Shown here piece by piece: positions 42,137 to 53,835 of a stretch of 64,000 nt of DNA (its first letter is position 1; every line of letters begins with the position of its first letter). The notes beneath the pieces were generated by a model, which saw only the letters and a program-made list of their open reading frames with translations, had not been told where the DNA came from and ran no database searches. The DNA comes from Ramlibacter humi (GTDB taxonomy: Bacteria > Pseudomonadota > Gammaproteobacteria > Burkholderiales > Burkholderiaceae_C), in contig NZ_SMLK01000008.1 in NCBI RefSeq assembly GCF_004681975.1, forward strand, positions 62,001-126,000. The letters are read 5' to 3'. Both the position numbers and the translations under genes were made by a program.

Positions 42137-44911
42137 ATGACGCAAGAGCAGCCCGTCCACTTCCACCCGCATGCACTGCCGGTCCGCCGGCGCGAGGTGC
42201 TGCGGTTGATGGCCGCGTCCATGGCGCTGGCCGGCGCCGGCTGCACGCGCCAGCCGCGCGAGCGCATCTACCCGTGGGTGGACATGCCGGAAGCGCGCGC
42301 GGACAGCTCACCCGTGTTCTACGCCAGCGCCGTGGCGCGCGACGGGCATGCGCAAGGCGTGCTCATCGCCACGCACGGCGGGCGGCCGACCAAGGTGGAA
42401 GGCAACCCGCTGCACCCGTCCAGCCTGGGCGCGACCGACGCGTTCGGCCAGGCCACGGTGCTGGACCTGTGGGACCCCGACCGATCGCAGGCGCCGATGC
42501 AGCGGCTGGGCCGCGAACACGAAGGGCCGTTGGCCATCTCGTCGTGGCCGGCGTTCGAGACCGCGTGGCGGCGCGTGGCGAACGACCTGGATGCGAGCGG
42601 CGGCGAAGGCCTGCGGCTGCTCGCGGGGCCGGCCACTTCGCCAACGTTGCGGCGGCAGCTGGCGGCGATCGCCAGGCGCTGGCCGCGCTCACGCTTGCAC
42701 CAGTACTCGTCCGTGCCGGATGCCGGCGCGCGCGCGGGCACGGCCGCCGCGTTCGGGCGCGAAGTGCAGCCCCTGTTCCATTTCGACCGAGTGCGATGCG
42801 TGCTCTCGCTGGCCGCCGACCCGTTCAGCGAAGGCCCGGGCGCGGTGCGCCACGCGATGGACTGGTCGCAGCTGCGCAGCCGCGAAGGCCCGCAAGCCGC
42901 CTGCGCCGTGGAGGTCGCGCCCGGCCTGTTCGGCGCGCGCGCGGACCGCCGCGTGGCGATGGCGCCGCGCGACATCGAGGCCTTGGCCTTGCGGCTCGCA
43001 GCCGGCCAGCCCTTGCCGGGCCTGGGGACCGAGATGCTCGCCGCGCTGCGGGCCGCCGGGCGCGATGCGCTGGTGATCGCCGGGCCTTCGCTTTCCGCAT
43101 CCGCGCACGCCGCGGTGCACGCGCTCAACGATCGGCTGGGCGCCGCCGGCAACACCGTGCAGTACCTGCCGCCGCTGGCGTGGGCCGAAGGCGCCGGCAA
43201 CCTGCCCGGCCTGGTGAGCGACATGGAGGCCGGGCGGGTGCGCGTGCTGCTCGTGCTGGACGCCAACCCCGCGTACGACACACCCGGCGAACTCGGCTTC
43301 CGCCAAGCGGTGAGCCGGGTGGCCACGTCCGTGCACTGCGGCCTCTACCGCGACGAATCGGCGCGCACCTGCGACTGGCACCTGCCGCTCTCGCACGGCT
43401 TCGAGGCGTGGAGCGACGCGCTGGCGCACGACGGCACGGCCACGCTGGTGCAGCCCGCCATCGCGCCGCTGTACGACAGCCGCTCGCTGCACGAACTGCT
43501 GGCGCTGGTGGCGGGCGACGACGTGCGCGACGGCCACGCCATCGTGCAGGCCACCTGGCGCGAGCAGGCCGGCGGCGGCTTCGACACCTTCTGGCGCGAG
43601 GCGTTGCAGAAAGGCGTGATCGAAGGCAGTGCGCCGGCGCCGCTGCGGGTGCGTGCGCGCGCCGAGCCCGCTTCCACCGCTGGCGTGGCCGGCGGCGCGG
43701 GCCTGGTCGCCGTCTTCGCGCCCGACCCGTCGGCCCACGACGGCCGCTTCGCCAACAACGCGTGGCTGCAGGAGCTGCCGCGGCCTTTCACCAAGCTCAC
43801 CTGGGACAACGCCGCGCTGCTGGGCCCGGCCACGGCACGACAGCTCGGACTGCGCAAGGGCGACCGGGTCCGCCTGCGGGCGGGTACCCGTTCGGTGGCC
43901 GCGCCGGTCTGGGTGCAGGACGGGCATGCCGAAGGCGTGCTGACGCTGCCGCTCGGCTACGGCCGCGACAACGCCGGACGGGTGGGCGACGGCGTGGGCT
44001 TCGACGCCTACCACCTGATGGCGGCGCAGGCGGGGCCCTTGCCGGTGCAGGTGGAACGGCTGGCCGATCGCCACGACTTCGCGGTGACGCAGCACACCAT
44101 GGACCCTTCCGGCCGCGAGCCCGCGCGCGTCATCGATGCCGGCGCGCGTGTCGAGCCCGAGCGCGAGCAGCCTTCGCTCTACCCGCGATGGGAATACCCC
44201 GAGCACGCGTGGGCCATGACCATCGACCTGGATGCCTGCATCGGCTGCAACGCGTGCACCGCCGCTTGCCAGGCCGAAAACAACATCCCGGTCGTCGGCA
44301 AGGAGCAGGTGTCGCACGGGCGCGAGATGCACTGGATCCGCGTCGATGCCTACGCAGCGCCGGAAGAAGACGAGACGGTGTTCCAGCCGGTGCCCTGCAT
44401 GCACTGCGAGAACGCGCCCTGCGAGCTGGTGTGCCCGGTGGGCGCGACCATGCACGACAGCGAAGGCCTGAACGTGCAGGTCTACAACCGCTGCATCGGC
44501 ACGCGCTTCTGCTCCAACAACTGCCCGTACAAGGTCCGCCGCTTCAACTTCCTGCAGTTCACCGACGCGACGACCGAAAGCCTGAAGGGCCAGCGCAACC
44601 CCAACGTCACGGTGCGCCAGCGCGGCGTGATGGAGAAGTGCAACTACTGCCTGCAGCGCGTGGCGCGCGCGCGGCAGCACGCGCAGCGCACCGGCGTGCC
44701 GCTGGCCGACGGCGACGTGGTGACGGCCTGCCAGGCCGTTTGCCCCACGCGCGCCATCCATTTCGGCGACCTGCACGACCCCGCCAGCGCCGTCTCGCAG
44801 CAGCGGCGATCGCCGCGCCACTACGCGCTGCTGGCCGAACTGAACACCCGCCCGCGCACCACCTACCTGGCGCGCGTACGCCGCAAGGAAGAGAAAGGAC
44901 CGAAGACATGA
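42137..44911 (+). CDS. actB: alternative complex III molybdopterin-like/iron-sulfur subunit
   Basis: 924 residues. A Tat-type lipoprotein signal is seen: [20 protein letters not shown]. An N-terminal molybdopterin-oxidoreductase-like domain (no cofactor cysteine expected in ActB) is followed by a ferredoxin domain with four cluster motifs: [35 protein letters not shown] and CNYC with CQAVC later. It conducts electrons within alternative complex III. The usual neighbour actC is displaced by three dehydrogenase genes; the first of these overlaps actB by 4 bp. Confidence 0.93.
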   Translation: MTQEQPVHFHPHALPVRRREVLRLMAASMALAGAGCTRQPRERIYPWVDMPEARADSSPVFYASAVARDGHAQGVLIATHGGRPTKVEGNPLHPSSLGATDAFGQATVLDLWDPDRSQAPMQRLGREHEGPLAISSWPAFETAWRRVANDLDASGGEGLRLLAGPATSPTLRRQLAAIARRWPRSRLHQYSSVPDAGARAGTAAAFGREVQPLFHFDRVRCVLSLAADPFSEGPGAVRHAMDWSQLRSREGPQAACAVEVAPGLFGARADRRVAMAPRDIEALALRLAAGQPLPGLGTEMLAALRAAGRDALVIAGPSLSASAHAAVHALNDRLGAAGNTVQYLPPLAWAEGAGNLPGLVSDMEAGRVRVLLVLDANPAYDTPGELGFRQAVSRVATSVHCGLYRDESARTCDWHLPLSHGFEAWSDALAHDGTATLVQPAIAPLYDSRSLHELLALVAGDDVRDGHAIVQATWREQAGGGFDTFWREALQKGVIEGSAPAPLRVRARAEPASTAGVAGGAGLVAVFAPDPSAHDGRFANNAWLQELPRPFTKLTWDNAALLGPATARQLGLRKGDRVRLRAGTRSVAAPVWVQDGHAEGVLTLPLGYGRDNAGRVGDGVGFDAYHLMAAQAGPLPVQVERLADRHDFAVTQHTMDPSGREPARVIDAGARVEPEREQPSLYPRWEYPEHAWAMTIDLDACIGCNACTAACQAENNIPVVGKEQVSHGREMHWIRVDAYAAPEEDETVFQPVPCMHCENAPCELVCPVGATMHDSEGLNVQVYNRCIGTRFCSNNCPYKVRRFNFLQFTDATTESLKGQRNPNVTVRQRGVMEKCNYCLQRVARARQHAQRTGVPLADGDVVTACQAVCPTRAIHFGDLHDPASAVSQQRRSPRHYALLAELNTRPRTTYLARVRRKEEKGPKT

Positions 44912-45678
44912 AACCATCGGACAACCCACCGCAGCCGCGCGTCACGCGCCGCCGGCTGCTCACCGCGGGCGCGGTGATCCCCATCGCGGGCGCGGCCGCC
45001 GCGCGCATCGTGCAGCCCGGCGAGATGCCCTGGACCGAGGGCGCGGCCGACGTGCCGCCGCCGGCGGTGCAGCCGGCGGGCTACACCTGGCTCACCCCCG
45101 CCGAGGCCGCGTTCGTCGAAGCCGCGGTGTCGCGCCTGATCCCGGCCGACGAGCTGGGGCCGGGCGCGAAGGAAGCGGGCGTGCCGGTGTTCATCGACCG
45201 GCAGCTGGCCGGCGAGTACGGCCGCGGCTCGCGCTGGTACATGCAGGGCCCGTGGGGCGAAGGCGAGAAGACGCAGGGCTGGCAGACGCGCATGACGCCG
45301 GCGGCGCTGTACCGCGCGGGCATCCGCGAGGTCGACGAGGCGGTGGGCAAGGAAGGCCGCGCAGCCGCCTTCGCCAAGCTGTCCGCCGACGACCAGGACC
45401 GCTGGCTGCACCAGCTGGAAGACGGCAAGGTGAAGCTGCCGACGGCCGACGCGAAGACCTTCTTCGAGCTGCTGCAGCAGAACACCATCGAAGGCTTCTT
45501 CTCCGACCCGCTGTACGGCGGCAACCGCGACATGGCGGGCTGGAAGCTGATCGGCTTTCCCGGCGCGCGCTACGACCACACGTCTTTCGTGAAGAAGCAC
45601 GGCGAGAAGTACCCGCTGCCGCCGGTCGCCATCCTGGGCCGTCCGGACTGGAACCCGCCGGGAGGCAGCCATGGCTGA
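44908..45678 (+). CDS. gluconate 2-dehydrogenase subunit 3 / FAD-GDH gamma-type Tat subunit
   Basis: 256 residues. The Tat signal VTRRRLLTAGAVIPIAGAAA is followed by a family body (LTPAEAAFVEAAVSRLIP, GWKLIGFPGARYDHTSF). In Burkholderia FAD-glucose dehydrogenase and Pantoea gluconate 2-dehydrogenase this small subunit carries the co-translocated flavoprotein subunit through the Tat system. It overlaps actB by 4 bp and the GMC gene by 8 bp, so translation is coupled to both. Confidence 0.92.
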   Translation: MKPSDNPPQPRVTRRRLLTAGAVIPIAGAAAARIVQPGEMPWTEGAADVPPPAVQPAGYTWLTPAEAAFVEAAVSRLIPADELGPGAKEAGVPVFIDRQLAGEYGRGSRWYMQGPWGEGEKTQGWQTRMTPAALYRAGIREVDEAVGKEGRAAAFAKLSADDQDRWLHQLEDGKVKLPTADAKTFFELLQQNTIEGFFSDPLYGGNRDMAGWKLIGFPGARYDHTSFVKKHGEKYPLPPVAILGRPDWNPPGGSHG

Positions 45679-47431
45679 GAAACTGCCCTCCGTCGACGCG
45701 CTGGTCATCGGCTTCGGCTGGACCGGGGCCATCCTCGCGCAGGAACTCACCGACGCCGGCCTGAACGTCCTCGCGCTGGAGCGCGGCAACTGGCGAGACA
45801 CGCCCACCGACTTCGCGCCCACCTTCGCGCAGGACGAGCTGCGCTACTACTGGCGGCACGAGCTGTTCCAGTACCCCGCGCACGAGACGCTCACCGTCCG
45901 CAACAACGCCAGCCAGGTCGCGCTGCCCATGCGCCGGCTCGGGTCCTTCCTGCCCGGCACCAACGTCGGCGGGGCGGGCATCCACTGGAACGGGCAGAGC
46001 TGGCGCTTCCTGCCGTCGGACTTCCTCGCGCGCTCGCACAACACGCAGCGGTACGGCAAGAGCGCGATCCCGGACGACATGACCATCCAGGACTGGGGCG
46101 TGACCTACGGGGAGCTGGAGCCGCACTACGACCGCTTCGAGTACCTGTGCGGCATCTCGGGCAAGGCCGGCAACCTGCAGGGGCAGATCCAGGCCGGCGG
46201 CAACCCCTTCGAAGGACCGCGGGCGCGCGAGTTCCCGAACCCGCCGATGGAGATGACGCTGCCGCCAGCGCTGTTCGCGCAAGCCGCGCAGTCCATGGGC
46301 TACAAGCCCTTCCCGCAGCCGTCGGCCAACATGTCGCGCGCCTACACCAACCCGCTGGGCGTGCAGCTGGGCCCGTGCACCTACTGCGGCTTCTGCGAGA
46401 AGTTCGGCTGCGGCAACTACGCCAAGGCCAGCGCGCAGACCACCATCCTGCCGGTGCTGATGCGCAAACCCAACTTCAAACTGCGCACCGAAGCCGAGGT
46501 GACGAAGATCAACCTCGACGCCACCGGCAAGCGGGCGGTGAGCGTCACCTTCATCGACGCCGCAGGGCGCGAGTACGAGCAGCCGGCCGAGCTGATCGTG
46601 CTGTGCGCGTACATCCTGCACAACGTGCGGCTGCTGCTGCTGTCGAAGATCGGCAAGCCCTACGACGCGGCGGCCAACGAAGGCGTGGTCGGCCGCAACT
46701 ACGCCTACCAGATCACGTCGTCGGTCAACGTGTTCTTCGAGGACAAGATCCTCAACCCCTTCATCGGTGCCGGCGCGCTCGGCATGGTGGTCGACGACTA
46801 CAACGGGGACAACTTCGACCACGCGGGCCTGGGCTTCATCGGCGGCGGCTACATCGGCAACATCCAGACCGGCGCGCGCCCGATCGAGACGCACGAAGTC
46901 CCCAAGGGCACGCCCGGCTGGGGCAGCCAATGGAAGAAGGCGCTGGCGCACAACTACCTGCGCACCATGAGCCTGGCCACGCACGGCGCGGTCATGAGCC
47001 ACCGCGGCAACTTCCTGGACCTGGACCCGACCTACCGCGACGTGTACGGCCGGCCGCTGATGCGCATGACCTTCGACTACACGGACAACGAGCACCGCAT
47101 GTCCGACTTCCTCACGGACAAGGCGGCCGCCATCGCGAAGGCGATGAACGCGCGCGAGATCAAGGCCAACCCGCGCAAGGGCAGCTGGGACGTGGTGCCC
47201 TACCAGACGACGCACAACACGGGCGGCGCCATCATGGGCACCGACCCGCGCACCAGCGCCGTCAACCGCTACCTGCAAAGCTGGGACGTGCCCAACCTGT
47301 TCGTGATGGGCGCCAGCGCTTTTCCCCAGAACCCGGGCTACAACCCCACCGGCACCGTCGCCGCGCTCGCGTACTGGAGCGCGCTGGCGATCCGCGAGCG
47401 CTACCTCAAGGCGCCCGGCCCGCTCGCATGA
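45671..47431 (+). CDS. GMC-family membrane-bound dehydrogenase flavoprotein (alpha subunit)
   Basis: 586 residues. FAD motif VIGFGWTGAILAQELTDAG, GSFLPGTNVGGAGIHWNG, catalytic TTHNTGGAIMG and ASAFPQNPGYNPTGTVAAL are those of GMC dehydrogenases of the gluconate 2-dehydrogenase / FAD-glucose dehydrogenase / sorbitol dehydrogenase group. CTYCGFCEKFGC probably ligates the Fe-S cluster reported for FAD-GDH. There is no signal peptide; export relies on the Tat subunit encoded just before. The substrate, a sugar, aldonate or polyol, cannot be told from sequence. It is the catalytic subunit of a gamma-alpha-beta set. Confidence 0.92.
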   Translation: MAEKLPSVDALVIGFGWTGAILAQELTDAGLNVLALERGNWRDTPTDFAPTFAQDELRYYWRHELFQYPAHETLTVRNNASQVALPMRRLGSFLPGTNVGGAGIHWNGQSWRFLPSDFLARSHNTQRYGKSAIPDDMTIQDWGVTYGELEPHYDRFEYLCGISGKAGNLQGQIQAGGNPFEGPRAREFPNPPMEMTLPPALFAQAAQSMGYKPFPQPSANMSRAYTNPLGVQLGPCTYCGFCEKFGCGNYAKASAQTTILPVLMRKPNFKLRTEAEVTKINLDATGKRAVSVTFIDAAGREYEQPAELIVLCAYILHNVRLLLLSKIGKPYDAAANEGVVGRNYAYQITSSVNVFFEDKILNPFIGAGALGMVVDDYNGDNFDHAGLGFIGGGYIGNIQTGARPIETHEVPKGTPGWGSQWKKALAHNYLRTMSLATHGAVMSHRGNFLDLDPTYRDVYGRPLMRMTFDYTDNEHRMSDFLTDKAAAIAKAMNAREIKANPRKGSWDVVPYQTTHNTGGAIMGTDPRTSAVNRYLQSWDVPNLFVMGASAFPQNPGYNPTGTVAALAYWSALAIRERYLKAPGPLA

Positions 47432-47444
47432 AGGAGGCGCCGCG

Positions 47445-48997
47445 ATGAATCGCTCCCTGCTCCTCTGGCCGGTGCTCGGCGCCGCGGCGCTGGCCACCGC
47501 CAACCTGCTGCTGGCGCAGCCCACCACCTCGCCGCAGCAGCAGCCCGCGCCGCCGGCAGCCAACGCCGCGCCCACCGCGCAGGTGGAGCGCGGCCGCTAC
47601 CTGGTGCAGCTGGGCGACTGCGTCGCGTGCCACACGCAGAAAGGCGGCGCGCGGTTGGCCGGCGGCCGCCCAGTGGGCACGCCTTTCGGCCGCCTGCTGT
47701 CGGCCAACCTCACGCCCGACACGCAGACCGGCATCGGCCGCTACAACCCCGACACCTTCTACCGCGCGATGCACGAAGGCATCGACCACGAAGGGCGGCA
47801 CCTCTACCCGGCGTTCCCGTACAACTACTACACGCAGGTCACCCGCGAGGATTCGGACGCGATGTTCGCGTACCTGCGCACGGTGCCCGCGGTGAACCAC
47901 GCGGTGGACCGCAACCAGCTGCCCTTCCCCTTCAACATCCGGCAGCTGATGATCGTGTGGAACGCGATGTTCCTCGACAAGGGGCCCTACAAGCCCGTCG
48001 CCGGCAAGCCGCCGGAGTGGAACCGCGGCGCCTACCTGGTCGAAGGCCTGGGCCACTGCCAGGCCTGCCACACGCCCAAGAACATGCTGGGCGCGAACAA
48101 GGACCGCGACGCTTTCCGCGGCGGCACCCTCGGCGTCTGGTTCGCGCCCGACCTCACCGGCAACCGCCGCACCGGCCTGGGCGGCTGGGACGACGCCACC
48201 CTGCGCGAGTTCCTGCGCAGCGGCGCCAACACGCACAGCGCCGCTTCGGGCGAGATGGGCGAGGTGGTCGCGTTCTCCACCTCGCAGATGAACGACGCCG
48301 ACATCGCCGCGACCATCGCCTACCTGCGCACCATCGCCCCGTCGCCGGACCTCAAGGTGGAGGCGCCCGATGCGCAGGTGATGAAGCAGGGCGAGGCCAT
48401 CTTCCAGGACGCCTGCGCGGCCTGCCACCGCATGGACGGCAGCGGCGTGCCGCGCCTGTTCCCGCCGATCCGCGGCGACGCCAACCTGCAGCAGTCCGAT
48501 CCCGCGACGCTGATCCACTTCGTGCTGGCGGGCACGCGCAAGGTGCCGGTCGATGCGTCGCCGACGCCGTTGTCCATGCCCGCCTTCGGCTGGAAGCTGT
48601 CGGACCAGCAGGTGGCGGCCGTGCTGACCTACTCGCGCAACAGCTGGGGCAACAGCGCGCCCGCGGTCACGGGCAAGCAGGTGGAGGACCTGCGCAAGAA
48701 GCTGAAGCTGGAGACCCAGCCGCGCGCCGAACCGCCGGTGGACCTGGCGCACCCGGGCGCGCTGACGCTGTCCACCGCCAACACCGACAGCCGTGCCAAC
48801 GGCACGGGCGATGCCGGCAAGGCCGCACCCGCCAGCGACAAGCTGCCGACGACGGCCGGCCAGGCATCGGGCGCCCAGGGCGGCGGCAGCGCGCCTTCGG
48901 GCCAGGGCGGCAGCGGCGGCTCCAACGCCGCCGGCAGTGGCGCGCCGAAGGAAAAAGGCGGCGGCCGTCCGGCCGGCGTTCCGGCCGGAGGGGGCTG

Positions 48998-48998
<1 letters not shown>
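47445..48998 (+). CDS. triheme cytochrome c subunit of the GMC dehydrogenase (beta subunit)
   Basis: 517 residues. Signal peptide WPVLGAAALATANLLLAQ. Three CxxCH motifs: CVACH, CQACH and CAACH, each followed by the AdhB-type cytochrome domain (GTPFGRLLSANLTPDTQTGI, FAPDLTGNRRTGLGGW, MPAFGWKLSDQQVAAVL). Methionine ligands are plausible. The last 90 residues are a Gly/Ser/Ala-rich tail. It receives electrons from the flavoprotein and passes them to quinone or to the oxidase complex. The stop overlaps the actC start (TGATG). Confidence 0.92.
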
Positions 48999-50374
<1,376 letters not shown>

Positions 50375-50385
50375 GTGCACGAAGA

Positions 50386-50493
50386 ACTCCCGTCCGCGAA
50401 AGGCGCGAAGGATTCGCGAAAGGCGCGAAAGAGATCCGTGAAGGATGTCGTTCTCCCCTTCGCGTCAATTTCGCGCCCTTCGCGTACGGGAGT
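50386..50493. repeat. long inverted repeat inside the act operon
   Basis: Left arm ACTCCCGTCCGCGAAAGGCG plus CGAA (50386-50409) and right arm (50470-50493) match in 22 of 24 positions, with a 60-nt loop. Inside the left half, CGCGAAAGGCGCGAA occurs twice (near 50395 and 50415). It occupies the only long gap in the operon (50375-50525) and resembles the GCGAA/TTCGC mobile repeats of comamonads. Confidence 0.8.
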
Positions 50494-50525
50494 CCGCTTC
50501 CCTCTGCTGCGCAGGAGACGGCGCC

Positions 50526-51053
50526 ATGAGCACGTGGGGCCTGCTGGCCGAATTCGCCGACGCCGACGAGCTGCTCGCGGCCGCGCGGCGCGTGCGCGAA
50601 GCCGGCTACCAGCGCGCGGAAGCGTATTCGCCGTTCCACGTCGACGGCCTGGCCGAAGCGCTGGGGTTCACGCGCAACCGCGTGCCGGCCTTCACCTTCG
50701 TCGGCGGCGTGCTGGGCGGCGCCGGCGGCTTCTTCCTGCAGTGGTACTCGGCGGTGATCGACTTTCCGGTCAACGTGGCCGGGCGGCCGCTGAACAGCTG
50801 GCCCATGTTCATCCCGGTGACGTTCGAGATGGCGGTGCTGGGCGCGGCGTTCGCGGCGCTGATCTCCATGCTGGCCGCCAACGGCCTGCCGCGCCTGCGC
50901 CATCCGCTCTTCGCGGTGGCCGAGTTCGACCTGGCCACGCGCAACCGCTTCTTCCTCTGCCTGCGCTGCGACGACCCGGCCTTCGAGCCGCAACGCGCGC
51001 GCGAACTGCTGCAGGCCATGCACCCGATGCGCTGCGTGGAGGTGCCGGCATGA
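50526..51053 (+). CDS. actD: alternative complex III subunit ActD (DUF3341 type)
   Basis: 175 residues. Family pattern: an N-terminal soluble domain (LLAEFADADELLAAARRVRE, AEAYSPFHVDGL), two transmembrane helices (FTFVGGVLGGAGGFFLQWY, FIPVTFEMAVLGAAFAALIS), and a C-terminal DPAFEPQRARELL domain. ActD helps hold the complex together. The start follows the inverted repeat by 33 bp and the end overlaps actE by 4 bp. Confidence 0.88.
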   Translation: MSTWGLLAEFADADELLAAARRVREAGYQRAEAYSPFHVDGLAEALGFTRNRVPAFTFVGGVLGGAGGFFLQWYSAVIDFPVNVAGRPLNSWPMFIPVTFEMAVLGAAFAALISMLAANGLPRLRHPLFAVAEFDLATRNRFFLCLRCDDPAFEPQRARELLQAMHPMRCVEVPA

Positions 51054-51655
51054 AGCCCGTGCTCGCCGCGGCGATCGCCTGCGCGCTGCTGGCCGCCGGC
51101 TGCGAGCGCGAGATGCACAACATGTACGAGCAGCCGCGCTTCGATCCCGACGAAGGCAGCACGCTCTGGCCCGATGGCCGCGCCGACCGGCCGCCGCCCG
51201 CAGGCAGCGTGCCGGCCGCCACCGGCGACATCGCGGGCACCAGCAGCGCGCGGCAAGGGCGCCAGGAGATCCAGGAATGGCGCGAGGCCAAGGCGGCGCA
51301 GTCGCCGCCGCCCGTGACCCAGGCGCTGCTGCAGCGCGGGCAGGACCGCTACTCGATCTACTGCCTGCCCTGCCACAGCCCGCTGGGCGACGGCGAAGGC
51401 CCGGTGGCGCGTCACGGCTTCCCGAACCCGCCCACCTACCACCAGCCGCGGCTGCGCGACGCGCCGGACCGCTACCTGTTCGACGTCATCACCGGCGGCC
51501 ACGGCGTGATGTACGGCTACGGCGACCGCGTGGCGCCGCTGGACCGCTGGGCCATCGTCGCCTACATCCGCGCGCTGCAACTGAGCCAGGCCGTGCCGGT
51601 GGCGGAACTGCCGCCGGCATTGCGCGACAAGGTCGCCGCGGGAGGCCCGCGATGA
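51050..51655 (+). CDS. actE: alternative complex III monoheme cytochrome c lipoprotein ActE
   Basis: 201 residues. Lipoprotein signal AIACALLAAGC, then MHNMYEQPRFDPDEGSTLWP, the usual ActE N-terminal block, then one heme motif CLPCH with a conserved SIYCLPCHSPLGDGEGPVAR region. Heme carrier facing the periplasm, likely handing electrons to the caa3 oxidase or soluble cytochrome c. The 4-bp overlaps at both ends couple it with actD and actF. Confidence 0.92.
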   Translation: MKPVLAAAIACALLAAGCEREMHNMYEQPRFDPDEGSTLWPDGRADRPPPAGSVPAATGDIAGTSSARQGRQEIQEWREAKAAQSPPPVTQALLQRGQDRYSIYCLPCHSPLGDGEGPVARHGFPNPPTYHQPRLRDAPDRYLFDVITGGHGVMYGYGDRVAPLDRWAIVAYIRALQLSQAVPVAELPPALRDKVAAGGPR

Positions 51656-52710
51656 AACGGATGCAGCCGATCGGCATCGTGTTGCTGTTGCTGGTCGCGG
51701 TGGGCGGCACCGTTTCGCTGCCGGTCGCGCTGGCTTGCGCGCTGGCGGCGTGGTGGTGGGCGCTGGGCCTGGTGCTCGGCGTGTTCATCAACGCGTGGAT
51801 GCACGTGCTGACCGGCGGCAACTGGGGCCTGCCGGTGCGCGCCACCGCGCTGGCGCTCTCGCGCCGCCTGCCGTGGCTGCTGCCCGGGCTGGTGGTGGTC
51901 GCCGCCGCCGCCGGGCAGCTGTATCCGTGGGCGACGCTGCCGGCCGCCGAATGGACGCGCGGCATGGCACGGCCCGGCTTCGCTTTGCGGTGGCTCGCGC
52001 CGGCCGCGTTCACGGCCAGGCTGGTGCTGTACGCGGTGGCGTGGTGGTGGGTCACGCGGCCCGCGTCGCTCGCGAGCAAAGGGCGCGCGGCCGCTTCCAT
52101 CGTCGTGTGCATGATTGCCACCACGCTGGCGGGCGTGGACCTGCTGATGTCGCTGGTGCCGGGCTGGTACAGCACGGCCTTCGGCCTGGTCCTGATGGGC
52201 ACGCAGGCGCTGGGCGGCGCCGCGGTGGTCGTGCCGCTCGCCTTGCTGCGGCGCGACTGGCCCGCGGCAAAGGAAGCGCCGGTCTCGCGCGACATCGGCA
52301 ACCTGCTGCTGATGTGGGTGATGAGTTGGGGCTACCTGGCCTTCATGCAGTTCCTGGTGATCTGGGCCGAGAACATCCCACGAGAGATCGGTTGGTACGT
52401 GCCGCGCCTGCAGACCGGCTGGCAGTGGGTGGGCGTGGCGCTGGTGCTGCTGCAACTGGCCGTGCCGTTCGTGGCCCTGCTGTTCCGGAGCGTGAAGGAC
52501 CGGCCGGCCCGCCTGGCGCTGGTGGCGCTGCTGCTGCTCGCCTCGACGGCGATGGACACGGTGTGGTCCATCGTGCCTTCGGTCGACGCCCACTCGCTGC
52601 ATGCGTGGTGGCTGGCGCCGCTGGCTTTCGCGGGCATGGCGCTGCTGGCCTTCGGCGGGACCGAAGCCGTTTCCGCGCAGGCCGCCTCGCGGGAGTTGCG
52701 CCATGCGTGA
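51652..52710 (+). CDS. actF: alternative complex III membrane subunit ActF
   Basis: 352 residues with about ten transmembrane helices. MSWGYLAFMQFLVIWAENIP, followed by REIGWYVPRLQTGW, are ActF/NrfD-relative signatures. It pairs with ActC as the second large membrane subunit. The ATG at 51652 overlaps the actE stop. Length is slightly shorter than the ~400 typical of ActF, with the N-terminal hydrophobic segment starting almost directly at Met. Confidence 0.9.
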   Translation: MKRMQPIGIVLLLLVAVGGTVSLPVALACALAAWWWALGLVLGVFINAWMHVLTGGNWGLPVRATALALSRRLPWLLPGLVVVAAAAGQLYPWATLPAAEWTRGMARPGFALRWLAPAAFTARLVLYAVAWWWVTRPASLASKGRAAASIVVCMIATTLAGVDLLMSLVPGWYSTAFGLVLMGTQALGGAAVVVPLALLRRDWPAAKEAPVSRDIGNLLLMWVMSWGYLAFMQFLVIWAENIPREIGWYVPRLQTGWQWVGVALVLLQLAVPFVALLFRSVKDRPARLALVALLLLASTAMDTVWSIVPSVDAHSLHAWWLAPLAFAGMALLAFGGTEAVSAQAASRELRHA

Positions 52711-53032
52711 AATCGCCGTGCGCCCGGTGCTCTGGACCGCGCTGGCCATCGCGCTGGTGGTGGCCGCGGCCGTGGGCGCGGTGCTGGGCTTCTTGCACCT
52801 GCGCCACGTGCCGGCGGGCGGCGAGCGGCTGTCTTCGGGGCCTGATATCCGCCTCGATGCGCCCGGCCTGTCCAGCGCGCCGCAGGACGAGCTGCAGCGC
52901 GACCGGCAGGCCAAGCTGGCGAAGCTGAATTCGGCCGGCTGGGTGGACCGGGAGAGAGGCATCGCCCACATTCCCATCTCGGACGCGATGGCCCTGATGG
53001 CCGCACGGGGCAGCGGGGAGCCGAAGCGATGA
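52703..53032 (+). CDS. small single-pass membrane protein of the act-cox cluster
   Basis: 109 residues: one N-terminal transmembrane helix (PVLWTALAIALVVAAAVGAV) followed by a charged periplasmic tail (DELQRDRQAKLAKLNSAGWV, GIAHIPISDAMALMA). No cysteine and no heme motif. Small proteins of this layout occur between actF and SCO genes in related clusters. They may be oxidase assembly or accessory subunits. It overlaps actF by 8 bp and the SCO gene by 4 bp. Confidence 0.75.
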   Translation: MREIAVRPVLWTALAIALVVAAAVGAVLGFLHLRHVPAGGERLSSGPDIRLDAPGLSSAPQDELQRDRQAKLAKLNSAGWVDRERGIAHIPISDAMALMAARGSGEPKR

Positions 53033-53835
53033 AGCGGCTCCTTCTCTTGCTGCTGCTTGCCTGCGGCGCCGCCGCCGCGCAGCCGCTGGCCTTGCCCGCG
53101 CCGCCCGAAGCCGGGCTGGAGCAGCACATCGGCGCCCGCGTGCCGCTGGACCTGGCAGTGACCGACGAAGCCGGTCGTGCGCGCACCCTCGCCGACGTGA
53201 TCGACGGCACGCGGCCCGTGCTGCTGGTGCCGGGCTACTACCGCTGCCCGCAGCTGTGCGGGCTGGTGATGCGCAGCCTGCTGGAAGCCTTGAACGGCAG
53301 CGGCACGGACCGCGCGCGCTGGCGCATCGTGGGCGTGAGCGTCGATCCGCAGGAAACCGCGGCGGATGCGCGCATGCGCCACGCTCTCGACGCGGAGTAC
53401 GCCGACTCGCTGGCACCGTGGGCCGGGCCGCTGGACCTGCAGCTGCTGACGCTCACCGCGCCGCAGCTGCAGCGCATCGCCACGGCCATCGGCGTTCGCT
53501 TCGAGCGGCTGCCACCCGGCGGCGGCGACCAGGCCAGCTTCGCGCATCCGGCCACTGTCGTCGTGCTGACGCCGCGCGGCGAGATCTCGCGGTACTTCAA
53601 CGGCATGGGCATGGCGCCGGGCGAGCTGCGCGTCGCGCTGGCCGACGCCGCCGGCGACCGGCTGGGCAGCGCCACGGGGCGGCTCGCGCTGCTGTGCGTG
53701 CATTTCGATCCGCACGTGGGCCGCCTCAACCAGCCGGTGATGAACGCGGCCCGCGCCGGCTCGGTGTTGCTGGTGATCGCCCTGGCCGGCTGGTGCTGGC
53801 GCCGGCGCGGCGGCCGGCCGGGAGACGGGCGATGA
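53029..53835 (+). CDS. SCO1/SenC-family copper chaperone for cytochrome oxidase
   Basis: 268 residues. Signal peptide [15 protein letters not shown]; CxxxC copper site in [12 protein letters not shown], with the conserved histidine in [15 protein letters not shown]; thioredoxin-like fold ([17 protein letters not shown]). A C-terminal transmembrane helix ([16 protein letters not shown]) tethers the domain. It delivers copper to the CuA centre of the oxidase encoded directly behind. The overlap with coxB is 4 bp. Confidence 0.92.
   Translation: MKRLLLLLLLACGAAAAQPLALPAPPEAGLEQHIGARVPLDLAVTDEAGRARTLADVIDGTRPVLLVPGYYRCPQLCGLVMRSLLEALNGSGTDRARWRIVGVSVDPQETAADARMRHALDAEYADSLAPWAGPLDLQLLTLTAPQLQRIATAIGVRFERLPPGGGDQASFAHPATVVVLTPRGEISRYFNGMGMAPGELRVALADAAGDRLGSATGRLALLCVHFDPHVGRLNQPVMNAARAGSVLLVIALAGWCWRRRGGRPGDGR

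Noticed and set aside
41581-44907. A long open frame leading into the Tat gamma subunit, apparently fusing it to upstream sequence
   Set aside because: The upstream part is out of frame with actA and actB, which are clearly coding; the true start is the ATG at 44908 with a proper Tat signal.
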